NCBI GenBank assembly: GCA_947494195.1
Contig: CANLUC010000001.1
Span: forward strand, 1-64,000
Reading direction: 5' to 3'
DNA: 64,000 bases
Origin: an uncultured Nesterenkonia sp.
GTDB lineage: Bacteria > Actinomycetota > Actinomycetes > Actinomycetales > Micrococcaceae
Below are positions 29,559 through 39,144 of the stretch, one piece after another. Positions within the stretch are counted from its first letter, which is position 1; every line of letters starts with the position of its first letter. The notes under the pieces are model-generated. The model ran no database searches. It saw nothing but the letters and a program-made list of their open reading frames with translations, and was not told the origin of the DNA. The position numbers and the translations under genes are program-made.

Positions 29559-30488
29559 TCAGGGCAGCTTGTGCCCGGCCGCGCGGAGGAGCTCGTGCCA
29601 CTCAGCACGGGTCAGTCTGAGCTCGGCCCCGGCCGCGGCCTCCTCGACCCGGCTGCCCTGCGTGGTGCCGAGCACGACCTGGATGCCGGCCGGGTGACGG
29701 GTCAGCCATGCGGTGGCGATGCCCGTGGGCGTCACAGAGTACTTCTCCGCGAGCCGGGCGAGCACGGTGTTGAGCTCGGGGTACGCGGGGTTGTCGATGA
29801 AGACCCCGTGGGGTGACTGATACGGGGACCAGGCCTGCAGGGTGATGCCGTTGCGTCGGCAGTACTCCACGATGTCGGACCCGGCAGGGGTGCTCTGCTC
29901 GGTCTGAGCCAGCGTGTTGGCCTGCATCCCCTCGGTGAGGATCGGGGCATGCACCACGGAGAGCTGCACCTGATTCGCCACCAGCGGCTGCTGCACGGCG
30001 GTGCGGAGCAGCTCGATCTGCCCCACCGTGTGGTTCGAGACGCCGAAGTGACGCACTTTGCCGGCGGCATGGAGCTCCTCGAACGCACGGGCGACCTCTT
30101 CGGGCTCGACCAGTGGATCAGGCCGGTGCAGCAGCAGAATGTCGAGGTAGTCGGTCTGCAGCGCCCGCAGCGATTCCTCCACCTCGGTCATGATGTGCTC
30201 GTAGGAGAAGTCGTAGCTGGGGCCATCCTTGATGATGCCGACCTTGGACTGGATCAGCACCTGCTCCCGCTCGGAGCTGGTGAGCTGCACGGCTTCGGCG
30301 AAGCGACGTTCGCAGTGGTGGGGGCCGTCCCCGTAGATGTCGGCATGATCGAGCAGGTCCACACCTGCTTCGCGGGCGCGGGTGTAGAGCTCACGGATCT
30401 GGGCATCGGTCTTGTCGTTGATCCGCATGAGCCCCAGCACCAGCTGGGAGGTGGTCAGTCCGGCGGCAGGCAGCTCGAGTGTTCTCAT
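29559..30488 (-). CDS. Aldo/keto reductase, YdhF-like
   Basis: NADPH-dependent TIM-barrel oxidoreductase of 309 aa. The catalytic tetrad can be placed: Asp and Tyr in LLDHADIYG, Lys in VLIQSKVGI and His in ILLLHRPDP. The C-terminal cofactor loop VVLGTTQGSRVEEAAAG is the YdhF-type variant. It lies downstream of katE on the same strand but is separated from it by a terminator-like hairpin. It probably reduces aldehydes or ketones; the substrate is unknown. Confidence 0.9.
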   Translation of the reverse strand: MRTLELPAAGLTTSQLVLGLMRINDKTDAQIRELYTRAREAGVDLLDHADIYGDGPHHCERRFAEAVQLTSSEREQVLIQSKVGIIKDGPSYDFSYEHIMTEVEESLRALQTDYLDILLLHRPDPLVEPEEVARAFEELHAAGKVRHFGVSNHTVGQIELLRTAVQQPLVANQVQLSVVHAPILTEGMQANTLAQTEQSTPAGSDIVEYCRRNGITLQAWSPYQSPHGVFIDNPAYPELNTVLARLAEKYSVTPTGIATAWLTRHPAGIQVVLGTTQGSRVEEAAAGAELRLTRAEWHELLRAAGHKLP

Positions 30489-30541
30489 CTGAGCAGGATA
30501 CTTCGCTGCCGCCAGAACCGGGCGTTGCCGTGGCCACGCAG

Positions 30542-30588
30542 ATCGGCCCCTCCGCAGGACACCGGGGGCGTCTCGCGAAGGGGCCGAT
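30542..30588. terminator. Terminator-like hairpin after katE
   Basis: 14-bp arms at 30542-30555 and 30575-30588 have one mismatch that is a G-U pair on the minus-strand RNA, with a 19-base loop. It lies 20 bp past the katE stop. Confidence 0.55.
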
Positions 30589-30607
30589 GCGCTTCAGCCA
30601 GCGCAGA

Positions 30608-32818
30608 TCAGGCGGCGAAGCGCTCCCAGGCGCGGTGCGCGCCCATGAGCGTGAACAGCTCATCCGTGAGCTTCTCCGGTGTGCCCACGAGCACGCCCGG
30701 CGCGCTGGCGGACACGCCACTGGCGCTCAGCAGCGGAGAGCCTTCTGGGAAGACCGCTGCCTTGCCGTGCCGGTATGCCTCGGCCGCCATGAGGGTCAGC
30801 CGCGGATCGACCTGCGGATCTCCGGTCGGATCGCCCAGCTTGTGGTCGCCGTCGGGCGAGTCCCCGGCGGCACCGGCAGCAGAGGCGGTGAGGAACACGA
30901 TCGCGTCGAACTCGATCGAGCGTGCGGTCAGGTACGTGCGCTGCGGCGGCGTGCCGTCGGAGAGCGGCGCACCGGTGGGGGCGACCACCAGCGGCACCAT
31001 GTCCTGCCCGTCAATGGCCTTGCGGACCTTCTGGACCGCCGCGACGTCGGTGGACTCATCGACGACGACGCCCACCAGCCGACCCTCGATGGGCCAGGTC
31101 TGACCCAGCTGGGAGAGCACGGGGCTGAGCACCTCGGGCTCCACCGGCGCCTTCAGCGGCTCCGGCACGGGAAGCCCGAGACCCTCGGCCACGCCCGCCG
31201 CGAGGTCTGCATCGATGTGCGTGAGCTGCTGCAGCTGGCGCTCCTTGATCACCGGCTCGTAGCACTTGCCGAGCTCGAAGGTGTACGCCTGGATCACGTG
31301 CCGCTGCTCGGTGCGTGTGAGGCTGCGGTAGAACATCGTGACCTGGGTGTAGTGGTCATCGAAGCTCTGCGGGCTCTCGCGGATCTTCACGCTCTCGGAC
31401 ACCGGCTCCGGGAAGTCGATCAGCGCGCTGGGTGCACTCGCGGACTCCTTGATGTCCTTGACCGGGTACGGGTTGCCCCCGTCGAAGGAGTTCGGGTGGT
31501 ACGGCGCGACGCCGGCATGGTCCGCGGTCTGGTGGTAGCCGTCGCGGAGCATGTCGTTGACCGGTGTGTGCGGCCGGTTGATCGGGATCTGGGCGAAGTT
31601 CGGGCCGCCCAGACGGGTGATCTGCGTGTCCAGGTAGGAGAAGAGCCGGCCCTGCAGCAGCGGATCGTTGGTGACCTCGATGCCGGGAACCAGGTGGCCG
31701 GGGTGGAAGGCCACCTGCTCGGTCTCCGCGAAGTAGTTCTGCGGATTGGCGTTCAGGGTCATCTTGCCGAGCATCTGCACCTCGGCGAGCTCCTCGGGCA
31801 CGAACTTGGTGGGGTCGAGCAGGTCGATGCCGTGGAACATCTGATCTTCGCTGTCCGGGAAGACCTGCACGCCGAGCTCCCATTCCGGGAACGCTCCGGC
31901 CTCGATGGCGTCGGCGAGGTCCCGGCGGTGGAAGTCCGGGTCCACGCCGTTGGTCATCAGCGCCTCTTCCCAGGTGATGGAGTGCACGCCGAGCTTGGGC
32001 TTCCAGTGGAACTTCACCAGCGAGGACCCGCCCTCGGCGTTGACCAGCCGGAAGGTGTGGACGCCGAAGCCTTCCATCATGCGCAGCGAGCGCGGGATGC
32101 CGCGGTCGGACATGTTCCAGATGGTGTGGTGCTGTGCTTCGGTGTGCAGCGAGACGAAGTCCCAGAAGGTGTCGTGGGCGCTCTGGGCCTGCGGGATCTC
32201 CCGGTCCGGATGCGGCTTGCCGGCATGGATGACGTCGGGAAACTTGATCGCATCCTGGATGAAGAACACCGGGATGTTGTTGCCGACGAGGTCGTAGTTG
32301 CCCTCTTCGGTGTAGAACTTGGTCGAGAAGCCACGGGTGTCCCGGGCGGTGTCGGCCGAGCCTCGGCTGCCCAGCACCGTGGAGAACCGGGTGAACACCT
32401 TGGTGGTGGTCTTCTCTGCCAGGAACTTGGCCTGGGTGAGATGACCTGCGGTGCCGTAGGACTCGAAGATGCCATGTGCCGCGGCACCGCGGGCATGGAC
32501 CGCGCGCTCCGGGATGCGCTCGTGATCGAAGTGCATGATCTTCTCGCGGAGGTGGTGGTCCTGCAGCAGGACCGGGCCTCGGCTGCCGGCCTTGAGCGAG
32601 TGGTCGGTGTCGCGGACTCGGGCACCCTGGGCGGTGGTCAGGTACTCGCCCTGCTGGGCCCGGCCCGCGTCGCTGCCGGGCACCTCGGCGCCGGTCGGGC
32701 TGACCGGTGCTGCAGCACGCTGATCCTGCTTCGGAGGCAGCGGCCCACGGGGCTTCACCGGCTGTTCGGCGGCCGGCGGTTCGGCCTGGGGTGCTCCTGG
32801 GATGTGGATGTCGTTCAT
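30608..32818 (-). CDS. katE: Large-subunit catalase (clade 2, HPII-type)
   Basis: Heme hydroperoxidase II of 736 aa that dismutates hydrogen peroxide. The catalytic histidine is in [18 protein letters not shown], the distal Asn region is [15 protein letters not shown] and the heme-ligating tyrosine is in [15 protein letters not shown]. The N-terminal 75-residue arm and the C-terminal flavodoxin/DJ-1-like domain (about residues 570-736, [21 protein letters not shown]) are the hallmarks of the large clade. Short-clade catalases of about 500 aa are excluded by length. It may protect against peroxide from the choline oxidase encoded at 63.7 kb; that link is inference. Confidence 0.96.
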   Translation of the reverse strand: MNDIHIPGAPQAEPPAAEQPVKPRGPLPPKQDQRAAAPVSPTGAEVPGSDAGRAQQGEYLTTAQGARVRDTDHSLKAGSRGPVLLQDHHLREKIMHFDHERIPERAVHARGAAAHGIFESYGTAGHLTQAKFLAEKTTTKVFTRFSTVLGSRGSADTARDTRGFSTKFYTEEGNYDLVGNNIPVFFIQDAIKFPDVIHAGKPHPDREIPQAQSAHDTFWDFVSLHTEAQHHTIWNMSDRGIPRSLRMMEGFGVHTFRLVNAEGGSSLVKFHWKPKLGVHSITWEEALMTNGVDPDFHRRDLADAIEAGAFPEWELGVQVFPDSEDQMFHGIDLLDPTKFVPEELAEVQMLGKMTLNANPQNYFAETEQVAFHPGHLVPGIEVTNDPLLQGRLFSYLDTQITRLGGPNFAQIPINRPHTPVNDMLRDGYHQTADHAGVAPYHPNSFDGGNPYPVKDIKESASAPSALIDFPEPVSESVKIRESPQSFDDHYTQVTMFYRSLTRTEQRHVIQAYTFELGKCYEPVIKERQLQQLTHIDADLAAGVAEGLGLPVPEPLKAPVEPEVLSPVLSQLGQTWPIEGRLVGVVVDESTDVAAVQKVRKAIDGQDMVPLVVAPTGAPLSDGTPPQRTYLTARSIEFDAIVFLTASAAGAAGDSPDGDHKLGDPTGDPQVDPRLTLMAAEAYRHGKAAVFPEGSPLLSASGVSASAPGVLVGTPEKLTDELFTLMGAHRAWERFAA

Positions 32819-32969
32819 CGCAACTCTTCTCTGTGGTTGGCGACCATGGCTGGCCTCACAGAAGAACCGGTTGGTCCTCTCCCCCTGGGATGAGACCTCA
32901 CGTGGTCAGGCTAGTACTGCTGGCGTCTCAGCGGTAGTTCACACAAGGTGGTCCACCGGATGTTCATGC

Positions 32970-33890
32970 TCAGCGGGTGGTGTCGATGAGGATCTTGCCG
33001 TTGGAGCCGGACTGGTTGGCCTCCATCGCGGCGGCGGACTCCTCGAGCGGGAAGACGCGATCCACGTCCACGCGGAGGGTGTCGGCCGCAACCTTCTCGA
33101 GCAGGGTGCGCAGTCGTGGCCTGTCGGGGCGGACCCAGAGCCACTGGCCGCCGTGCTCCAGCACGGAGGGATCGGCGACCGAGACGTGCCTGCCGCCGTC
33201 GTCGAGGACCGCCAGCGTGTCCTCGAGCACGCCGCCGACGAAGTCGGCCACTGCGGTGACGCCGTTCGGGGCCGCCTCGCGCACCCGGTCGGTGAGGCCC
33301 TCGCCGTAGGTCAGCGGGGTCACGCCCAGTTCGCGGAGCTTCGCGTGGTTCTTCTCTGAGGCGGTGCCCAGGACCGTGGCTCCGCGCTCCACGGCCAGCT
33401 GAGCCGCAAGGTGGCCCACGCCGCCGGAGGCAGCGTGGATCAGCAGCGTGTCCGCCGAGGTGACCTCGAGGGTCTCCAGCGCACGCAGGGCGGTCAGCCC
33501 CGTCAGCGGCAGGCCCGCGGCGGAATCGAAGTCCACGCCATCAGGGATCTTGGCCACCGAATCGGCCGGCACGGCGACGTACTCGGCGTAGGTGCCGCCA
33601 TGGATGAATTCCTTGCGGGCGTAGGAGGCCACCCGGTCGCCGACCGAGAACTCCGGCACATCAGGGCCGAGCTGCTCGATCACGCCGGAGACGTCCCAGC
33701 CGGGGATGGCGGGGAAGACCACGTCCATGAGTCCGTCGAGGCCACCGGACATGACCTTCCAGTCCACCGGGTTCACGGAGGCGCGCTCGATCTTGATCAG
33801 CACGGCCCCGGGGCCCACCTTCGGCAGATCAAGCTCGCTCAGTTCAAGGGTGTTCGGTTCGCCGTATTCTGAATAAGTCATTGCACGCAT
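32970..33890 (-). CDS. NADP-dependent oxidoreductase, zinc-free MDR family
   Basis: A 306-aa quinone/enone reductase-like protein. The N-terminal domain has ASVNPVDWKVMSGGL and the Rossmann motif is HAASGGVGHLAAQLAVERGA. Zinc ligands are absent. The sequence resembles actinobacterial reductases that start MRA-x-TYSEYG; the ATG at 33890 is used, although one at 33881 also has an AGGAG at usable distance. It diverges from an aldo/keto reductase gene with 66 bp between them. Substrate unknown. Confidence 0.9.
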   Translation of the reverse strand: MRAMTYSEYGEPNTLELSELDLPKVGPGAVLIKIERASVNPVDWKVMSGGLDGLMDVVFPAIPGWDVSGVIEQLGPDVPEFSVGDRVASYARKEFIHGGTYAEYVAVPADSVAKIPDGVDFDSAAGLPLTGLTALRALETLEVTSADTLLIHAASGGVGHLAAQLAVERGATVLGTASEKNHAKLRELGVTPLTYGEGLTDRVREAAPNGVTAVADFVGGVLEDTLAVLDDGGRHVSVADPSVLEHGGQWLWVRPDRPRLRTLLEKVAADTLRVDVDRVFPLEESAAAMEANQSGSNGKILIDTTR

Positions 33891-33944
33891 ACTCCTGGCA
33901 ACCTCCAGAAGAGCATCATCTATTCCACAGCTCGGCGATCCGCG

Positions 33945-33950
33945 TAGGAT
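33945..33950 (+). promoter_or_regulatory. -10 element of an aldo/keto reductase gene (leaderless)
   Basis: TAGGAT ends 6 bp before the ATG at 33957. Confidence 0.45.
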
Positions 33951-33956
33951 CGCGGC

Positions 33957-34766
33957 ATGATCCAGCTCAACTCAGGAACGCAGATGCCCGAGATCGGTTT
34001 CGGCACCGGCAAGACCAGCACCGAGGCCGTGGTGCACGCCCTTCAGGCCGGCTACCGGCTCCTGGACACCGCACAGATGTACGGCAATGAGGCCGAGGTC
34101 GGGGAAGCGGTCAGGCTCTCGGAGGTCCCCCGCGAGGAGGTCTTCGTGACCACCAAGCTCAACAATGGCCATCATGCCCCCGCTGACGTGCACGAGACCT
34201 TCGCGGCCTCGCTGGAGCGCCTCGGTTTCGACTACGTGGATCTGTTCCTCATCCACTGGCCGATGCCCATGCTGGAGATCGACTACGTGGACACCTGGAA
34301 GGCCATGCTGGAACTGGCCGAGTCGGGACGGGCCCGCGCCGTCGGCGTCTCGAACTTCCAGCCCGAGCACCTGCAGCGCCTGATCGACGCCACCGGGGTG
34401 GCGCCGGCGGTCAACCAGATCGAGATGCACCCTTACTTTCCCAATGACGAGGTCCTGCAGTACTGCCAGGATCACGGGATCGCGGTCCAGGCGTGGAGCC
34501 CGCTGGCGCGCACGGATCAGTTCGGGGAACCGATCCTGACGGAGATCGCCGAGCGCCTCGGCGTCACCCCGGCACAGGTGATGCTGCGCTGGCACCTGCA
34601 GCGCGGGGTGGTGGCGATCCCGAAGAGCAACACCCCGGAGCGGATCGCGAGCAACCGTGAGATCTACAGCTTCGAGCTCAGCCCGCAGGATATGACCGGA
34701 ATCGCCAGCCTCGACAAGGGTGAGGACGGACGCCGCGGCGGGCACCCGGACAGTTTCCGCGGCTGA
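33957..34766 (+). CDS. Aldo/keto reductase, 2,5-diketo-D-gluconate reductase-like
   Basis: A 269-aa NADPH-dependent reductase. The catalytic residues are visible: Asp/Tyr in LLDTAQMYGNE, Lys in VFVTTKLNNGH and His in DLFLIHWPMP. IPKSNTPERIASN is the standard NADPH-binding signature of this subgroup. It may detoxify small aldehydes and ketones or reduce sugar acids. Its start appears leaderless. The next plus-strand gene follows after 71 bp and has its own ribosome binding site. Confidence 0.92.
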   Translation: MIQLNSGTQMPEIGFGTGKTSTEAVVHALQAGYRLLDTAQMYGNEAEVGEAVRLSEVPREEVFVTTKLNNGHHAPADVHETFAASLERLGFDYVDLFLIHWPMPMLEIDYVDTWKAMLELAESGRARAVGVSNFQPEHLQRLIDATGVAPAVNQIEMHPYFPNDEVLQYCQDHGIAVQAWSPLARTDQFGEPILTEIAERLGVTPAQVMLRWHLQRGVVAIPKSNTPERIASNREIYSFELSPQDMTGIASLDKGEDGRRGGHPDSFRG

Positions 34767-34837
34767 CCCTTCTGCGTCTCAGGGATCCGGAGTACAGTCA
34801 GCGCATCGAACCACTTTCAAGGGTGAAGGAACAGCCC

Positions 34838-35962
34838 GTGCGGATGTTTGGCGTTGAAGAAGAGCTGCTGCTGGTGGATGCCTCCGAGTTGGAACCAGTG
34901 CCATGGGGATGGAAGGTGGCGCAGCGTCACGGTCCGCGACCCGAGACCGGCCATGAGATGACGGCCGAGTTCCAGCAGGAGCAGCTCGAGATCGTCTATC
35001 CTCCCCAGTTCACCTTGGATGATCAGCTCGAGTGCCTCCGGGTGGGACGAAGCTGGGCCGATGACGCGGCGTCGGCCTTCGGTGCGCGCGCTGTGGCGCT
35101 CGCGACGACACCGGGCGCCGTGACACCCCACCTGGTCCCGAACCCGCGCTTCCAACGGATCGCAGAGTGGACGGGGATCACCGCCGTCCAGCAGCTCACC
35201 GGTGGGATGCATGTCCATGTGGATGTGGCATCACGCGCGGAAGCGGTGGCGGTGTTGGACCGCATTCGTGTCTGGCTGCCCACGCTGCTCGCCCTGAGCA
35301 GCAACTCCCCCTTCTGGAACGGCAGCGACACCGCCTTCCACAGCTACCGCAACCAGCTCTGGAGCAGGTGGCCCAACACAGGCCCCCCGGATGTCTTCGG
35401 CAGCATCGAGAGCTATGACCGCCAGCGAGAGTCGCTGTTGAGATCCGGGGTGCCGCTGGACGAAGGGATGCTCTACTCTGACGCCCGGCTCAGCGACCCG
35501 CACTCCACGCTGGAGATCCGCGTCACCGACGTCTGCCTCTACGCGACCCACGCAGCGGTGCTCGCCGCGCTGATCCGCGCTCTGGTCGAGACGGCCGCAC
35601 GCCAATGGAGGGCCGGTGTCCCGCCGCTGCAGGTGGAGACGGCCGTGCTCCGCGCGTGGACGTGGCGGGCCAGCCGCTGCGGTCTGGGGAGCGCACTGGT
35701 GAGCCCCCACACCGGGTTTCCCGTGCCGGCCGCAGAGGTGGTCGCGGAGCTGCTGGAGATGGTGACCCCGGTGCTCATCGAGTACGGGGAGCTCGAGCAG
35801 GTCACCGGCATGGTCGCCGAGATCCTTCGCGTCGGCACCGGCGCGCAGCACCAGCGCGAGGCCTACCTCGAAGCCGGGGACGTCCATGATGTCGTCGCCG
35901 CAGCCCTGTATGCGACGCACGAGGTCAGCGACAAGACCCCGGTGAACGTCGGAGAGGACTAG
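34838..35962 (+). CDS. YbdK-type carboxylate-amine ligase (glutamate-cysteine ligase family 2)
   Basis: ATP-dependent ligase fold protein of 374 aa. It opens MRMFGVEEELLLVD, the GCS2/YbdK N-terminus with its metal-binding acidic residues. GGMHVHVDV and the LEIRVTDVCLYATHAAVLAALIRALVE stretch follow. The GTG at 34838 is chosen because GAAGGA lies 7 bp upstream; a GTG at 34823 would lack this. Glutathione is unusual in actinobacteria that use mycothiol, so a different amide product is likely. It overlaps the convergent aldo/keto reductase gene by 4 bp. Confidence 0.85.
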   Translation: MRMFGVEEELLLVDASELEPVPWGWKVAQRHGPRPETGHEMTAEFQQEQLEIVYPPQFTLDDQLECLRVGRSWADDAASAFGARAVALATTPGAVTPHLVPNPRFQRIAEWTGITAVQQLTGGMHVHVDVASRAEAVAVLDRIRVWLPTLLALSSNSPFWNGSDTAFHSYRNQLWSRWPNTGPPDVFGSIESYDRQRESLLRSGVPLDEGMLYSDARLSDPHSTLEIRVTDVCLYATHAAVLAALIRALVETAARQWRAGVPPLQVETAVLRAWTWRASRCGLGSALVSPHTGFPVPAAEVVAELLEMVTPVLIEYGELEQVTGMVAEILRVGTGAQHQREAYLEAGDVHDVVAAALYATHEVSDKTPVNVGED

Positions 35963-36894
35963 AAGCCGGCAGAGACTCTGCTGAGCTGCTCCGCGTCCTC
36001 CGCTGAGAGCTCGAGCCGGGCGCCGGCCAGCAGGGCCGGGAGCTGCTCGGGCGTGCGCGCGCTGGCGATGGGCGCTGCGATCTGGTCGCGGGAACGCAGC
36101 CAGGCCAGCGCGACGGTGGGGATCGCAGCATCGTGGCGCTGGGCGATCTCGTCCAGGGTCTCCAGCACGGCGATGCCTTCAGCAGAGACGTACTTGCCCG
36201 CCATGCCTGCCCGGGCAGCACCCTGCAGGTCCTCTCGGGTGCGGTACTTCCCGGTCAGGAAGCCCGCTGCCAGGGAGAAGTACGGCACCACGGCCAGGTC
36301 TTCGGTGCGAGCCACCGCGTCCAGCTCAGACTCATAGTCACTGCGGTTCACGAGGTTGTAGTGCGGCTGCAGCGCCACGGGCAGCGTGAAGCCTTCCCGC
36401 CGCGCGATCTCGAACCATTCACGTACACGCGCGGCGCTGTAGTTCGAGATTCCGACGGCGCGGATCGTGCCAGCCGCGACGAGCTCCTCGAAGGCGCCGA
36501 CGGTCTCCTCGAGCGGGGTGTCCGCGTCGTCGAAGTGCGCGTAGTACAGGTCGATGTGGTCGGTGCCCAGGCGGCGCAGCGAGGCCTCGGCGGCGGCCTT
36601 CACGTTTGAGCCCGACAGTCCTTTGAACTCTGGATGCTGACTGACCTTGGTGGCCAGGACGACGTCGTCCCGCCCGCCCCGGGCCGCCAGCCACTGCCCG
36701 ATGATGGTCTCAGACTCTCCCCCGCTGTTGCCCTCGACCCAGGCCGAATAGCTGTCGGCGGTGTCGATGAAGTTCCCGCCCGCGGCGGTGAAGGAGTCGA
36801 GCACCTGGAAGGAGGCGTCCCGGTCGCTGGTCCAGCCGAAGGTGTTTCCACCCAGGCAGAGTTCGAAGATGTCGGTGCCGGTGAGAGAAGTCAT
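35959..36894 (-). CDS. Aldo/keto reductase (Tas/YajO-like)
   Basis: A 311-aa reductase. Asp and Tyr of the active site are in FIDTADSYSAW, Lys in VLATKVSQHPE and His in DLYYAHFDD. ISNYSAARVREWFE and LNRSDYE-like segments match the group of potassium-channel beta-subunit-related reductases. It is the third aldo/keto reductase within 7.5 kb but from a different subgroup than the other two, so these are not recent tandem duplicates. Confidence 0.9.
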   Translation of the reverse strand: MTSLTGTDIFELCLGGNTFGWTSDRDASFQVLDSFTAAGGNFIDTADSYSAWVEGNSGGESETIIGQWLAARGGRDDVVLATKVSQHPEFKGLSGSNVKAAAEASLRRLGTDHIDLYYAHFDDADTPLEETVGAFEELVAAGTIRAVGISNYSAARVREWFEIARREGFTLPVALQPHYNLVNRSDYESELDAVARTEDLAVVPYFSLAAGFLTGKYRTREDLQGAARAGMAGKYVSAEGIAVLETLDEIAQRHDAAIPTVALAWLRSRDQIAAPIASARTPEQLPALLAGARLELSAEDAEQLSRVSAGF

Positions 36895-36936
36895 GGCTCC
36901 GATCCTATGCGGCCACCCGTCCCAGCTGGCCGTGCG

Positions 36937-37704
36937 TCAGAGCAGCAGGTCCACTGCGCCGAGGGCTGTGAGCACCAGGACCAGGCGTTCAAAGAGCGTC
37001 TGCGAGATGCGCTCGGCCACCCACCGTCCGATGAAGGCCGCCAGCACCACCAGGGGCACCAACACCCCGACGATCCTCAGCGTGTCCCAATCCAGCAGAC
37101 CGAGGCCGATCTGGAAGGGGACCTTCACCAGGTTCACCACGAAGAAGAAGTAGGCGGCCGTGCCGAGGAAGGTCTTCACCTCCAGTCGCATCGCCAGCAT
37201 GTACATGCTCATCACGGGGCCTCCGGCGTTGGCCACCATTGTGGTGAACCCGCCGAGCCAGCCGTAGCCGTAACCCGCGATCCGCCCAGGCTTCGCCGGG
37301 CCACTGGCCTCGCCGGTTGCCGGAGCATGGGCCTTCGACTGCCCTCGTCGGCGCAGCAGCGTGAGCAGGAGCAGTCCCAGCAGGATCGCGCCGATCACCC
37401 GCCGCACTGCCCCGTCCGAGGCCAGACCGAGAAAGACCGTGCCGACGGCGACGCCTACGAGCACCGGCCAGATCAAGCGCCGCAGGATCGCCCAGTCCAC
37501 GGTGCGCCGGTACATCCAGACGGCGAACAGGTCTCCGACCAGCAGCAGCACCAGCAGCGCGGCCGTGGACTCCCTGGCCGGCAGCGCCATGGCGAAGAGG
37601 ACGACGGCGAGGGTGCCGCCTCCGGGCAGCGCCGTCTTGGACAGGCCCACCACGAGGGCACCCAGCCCGAGCAGCATCCAGCTGAGCGCATCCAATTCGA
37701 CCAT
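36937..37704 (-). CDS. TauE/SafE family sulfite/anion exporter
   Basis: Integral membrane protein of 255 aa with about eight hydrophobic segments. The internal duplication typical of TauE/SafE can be followed: GALVVGLSKTALPGGGTLAVVL near the start and LGGFTTMVANAGGPVMSMYML in the second half. Family members export sulfite, sulfoacetate or related small anions. No sulfur metabolism gene is adjacent, so the substrate is open. Confidence 0.88.
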   Translation of the reverse strand: MVELDALSWMLLGLGALVVGLSKTALPGGGTLAVVLFAMALPARESTAALLVLLLVGDLFAVWMYRRTVDWAILRRLIWPVLVGVAVGTVFLGLASDGAVRRVIGAILLGLLLLTLLRRRGQSKAHAPATGEASGPAKPGRIAGYGYGWLGGFTTMVANAGGPVMSMYMLAMRLEVKTFLGTAAYFFFVVNLVKVPFQIGLGLLDWDTLRIVGVLVPLVVLAAFIGRWVAERISQTLFERLVLVLTALGAVDLLL

Positions 37705-37716
37705 CGGGCCAGCCTA

Positions 37717-37722
37717 TAGACT
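37717..37722 (+). promoter_or_regulatory. -10 element of the maleylpyruvate isomerase-like gene (leaderless)
   Basis: TAGACT ends 6 bp before the ATG at 37729. Confidence 0.45.
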
Positions 37723-37728
37723 CCGCGC

Positions 37729-38445
37729 ATGGACGATATCGAGGAGCCCGATCACCGCGCTCGCCTGAGCACGCTGCAGGAAGCCTTCGCGCACCTTCTC
37801 AGCACCACCGACCCCGCGGCGCCTGTGCCGTGGTGCGGGGACTGGACCGTCCGTGAACTCGCGGAACATCTGGGGTCGGTGCACCTCTGGGCAGCCGGCC
37901 GAGTCCGCGGCGAGAAGCAGAATCCTCCCGTCCCACCCGCTGATCTCCCCGAGTCCGAGGCTCTGGTCTGGCGCTACGCCGCCTGCGCGGAGGCGCTTCG
38001 GTCTGCCTTCAGCGAGGTGACTCCCGATCACCGGTGTCGGACTTTCGAAGAGGAGGGGCCGGCGTCGTTCTGGCACCGGCGTCAGGCCCATGAGACGCTC
38101 ATCCACCTGTGGGACCTCAGCCAGGCCGTGGGAACGGCGACGCCGCCGGAGTCGGCCGCGACCTGGGCCGACTGCGTGGATGAGGTGGTGCAGGTGATGC
38201 ACCCGCGCCAGCTCCGGCTGGGCCGCGCCGAGCCGCCCACGCAGGGGTTCGCGCTCCACGCCGAGGATGCCGACCGGCGCTGGGTCATCCCCGGTCAGAC
38301 CGGCACCGCCGAGGCGGGCCTCGTCACGGGACCGGCCCAAGAGCTGGCGCTGCTGCTGTGGGGCCGTCGAGGACTCGAGGGCCTCCAGTTCAGCGGGGAG
38401 GAATCCGCGGTGGAGTTCGCGCTGGCCGGTTCACTCACCCCCTGA
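37729..38445 (+). CDS. Maleylpyruvate isomerase-family (mycothiol-dependent, DinB-like) protein
   Basis: A 238-aa protein with the MDMPI N-terminal DinB-like four-helix fold. Possible metal ligands are the histidines in VRELAEHLGSVHLWAAGR and in FWHRRQAHETLIHLWDLSQA. The C-terminal sterol-carrier-like domain follows (about 160-238). Such proteins use mycothiol, the main thiol of actinobacteria, or are of unknown function. The true substrate is not inferable, and no gentisate pathway genes are nearby. Confidence 0.85.
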   Translation: MDDIEEPDHRARLSTLQEAFAHLLSTTDPAAPVPWCGDWTVRELAEHLGSVHLWAAGRVRGEKQNPPVPPADLPESEALVWRYAACAEALRSAFSEVTPDHRCRTFEEEGPASFWHRRQAHETLIHLWDLSQAVGTATPPESAATWADCVDEVVQVMHPRQLRLGRAEPPTQGFALHAEDADRRWVIPGQTGTAEAGLVTGPAQELALLLWGRRGLEGLQFSGEESAVEFALAGSLTP

Positions 38446-38484
38446 CCCCGTCTACGACATTGCCGACCTCCCCCAGACTGGAGA

Positions 38485-39144
38485 ATGAAGATCATGGCTG
38501 CACCAGCCGCCTCCGAGAACGCCATCACCGCGAGCCTGCTCTACGCCGTGGGCTCCGGCAGGACCCCGAGCAGCGAGGCCCCGGAGCTTTCCGTCGAGAT
38601 GCAGGAGACCATCGCGGCGGTGTTGCAGGACCAGGGCGCGGAGGACCGGATGACTCGAGTCGTGGAGGCTGTGCGCGCGGGCTACGAGGCCGTCAGCGCT
38701 GACGCCTCGCTGACGATCTCGGCCCAGCGCTACGACACGCTGCGTCGCGAGTTCCTCGCCGAGGCCGGCACCGGGCGGAACGTCTGGCCGGTGGGCTCCA
38801 CGACGATCCTGAAACGCGCTGGGGGTTCGTGGAGCAGCGCGCTGGGCCGGGCCGGGATGTCCGCCTCCACGAGGAAGCGGGCCTCCGGCTTCGGGGCAGC
38901 GCGGTTCACCGACGAGCAGTACCGAGCCGCGGTCCGCGATTTCACGCGTGCCGCCGCACAAAAAGGCTCCAGCACGAGCTATCAGAACTATCTGGCCTGG
39001 CGGAAGCGCAGCCAGGAGCAGGGTCGCAGCGATCTGCCCTCCGGTCCCAGTCTGCGCAACACCTACGGCAGCTGGAGCGCAGCCCTGCAGGAGGGAGAGG
39101 GTACGGCACCAGGCCCGGGGGTGACGCGGGGAGGTCAGGACTAA
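38485..39144 (+). CDS. Protein with two homing-endonuclease-associated (HNH_repeat-like) repeats
   Basis: A 219-aa protein of unknown function. Two repeats of the pattern Y-x3-R, then P-S/T, then GSW-x2-AL-x2-AG are visible. Repeat 1 runs from about 76 to 125 (QRYDTLRREF ... GGSWSSALGRAGM). Repeat 2 runs from about 137 to 207 (EQYRAAVRDF ... YGSWSAALQEGEG). This pattern is known from DNA-binding repeats attached to HNH homing endonucleases. No H-N-H nuclease core is visible here, so the protein may be a stand-alone DNA binder. The start is ATG 38485, with a second ATG at 38494. It converges on the photolyase-like gene with a 4-bp overlap. Confidence 0.7.
   Translation: MKIMAAPAASENAITASLLYAVGSGRTPSSEAPELSVEMQETIAAVLQDQGAEDRMTRVVEAVRAGYEAVSADASLTISAQRYDTLRREFLAEAGTGRNVWPVGSTTILKRAGGSWSSALGRAGMSASTRKRASGFGAARFTDEQYRAAVRDFTRAAAQKGSSTSYQNYLAWRKRSQEQGRSDLPSGPSLRNTYGSWSAALQEGEGTAPGPGVTRGGQD

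Noticed and set aside
30479-32893. 804-codon open frame on the plus strand opposite katE
   Set aside because: Antisense shadow of a highly conserved catalase in high-GC DNA; the translation has no domain and low-complexity composition.
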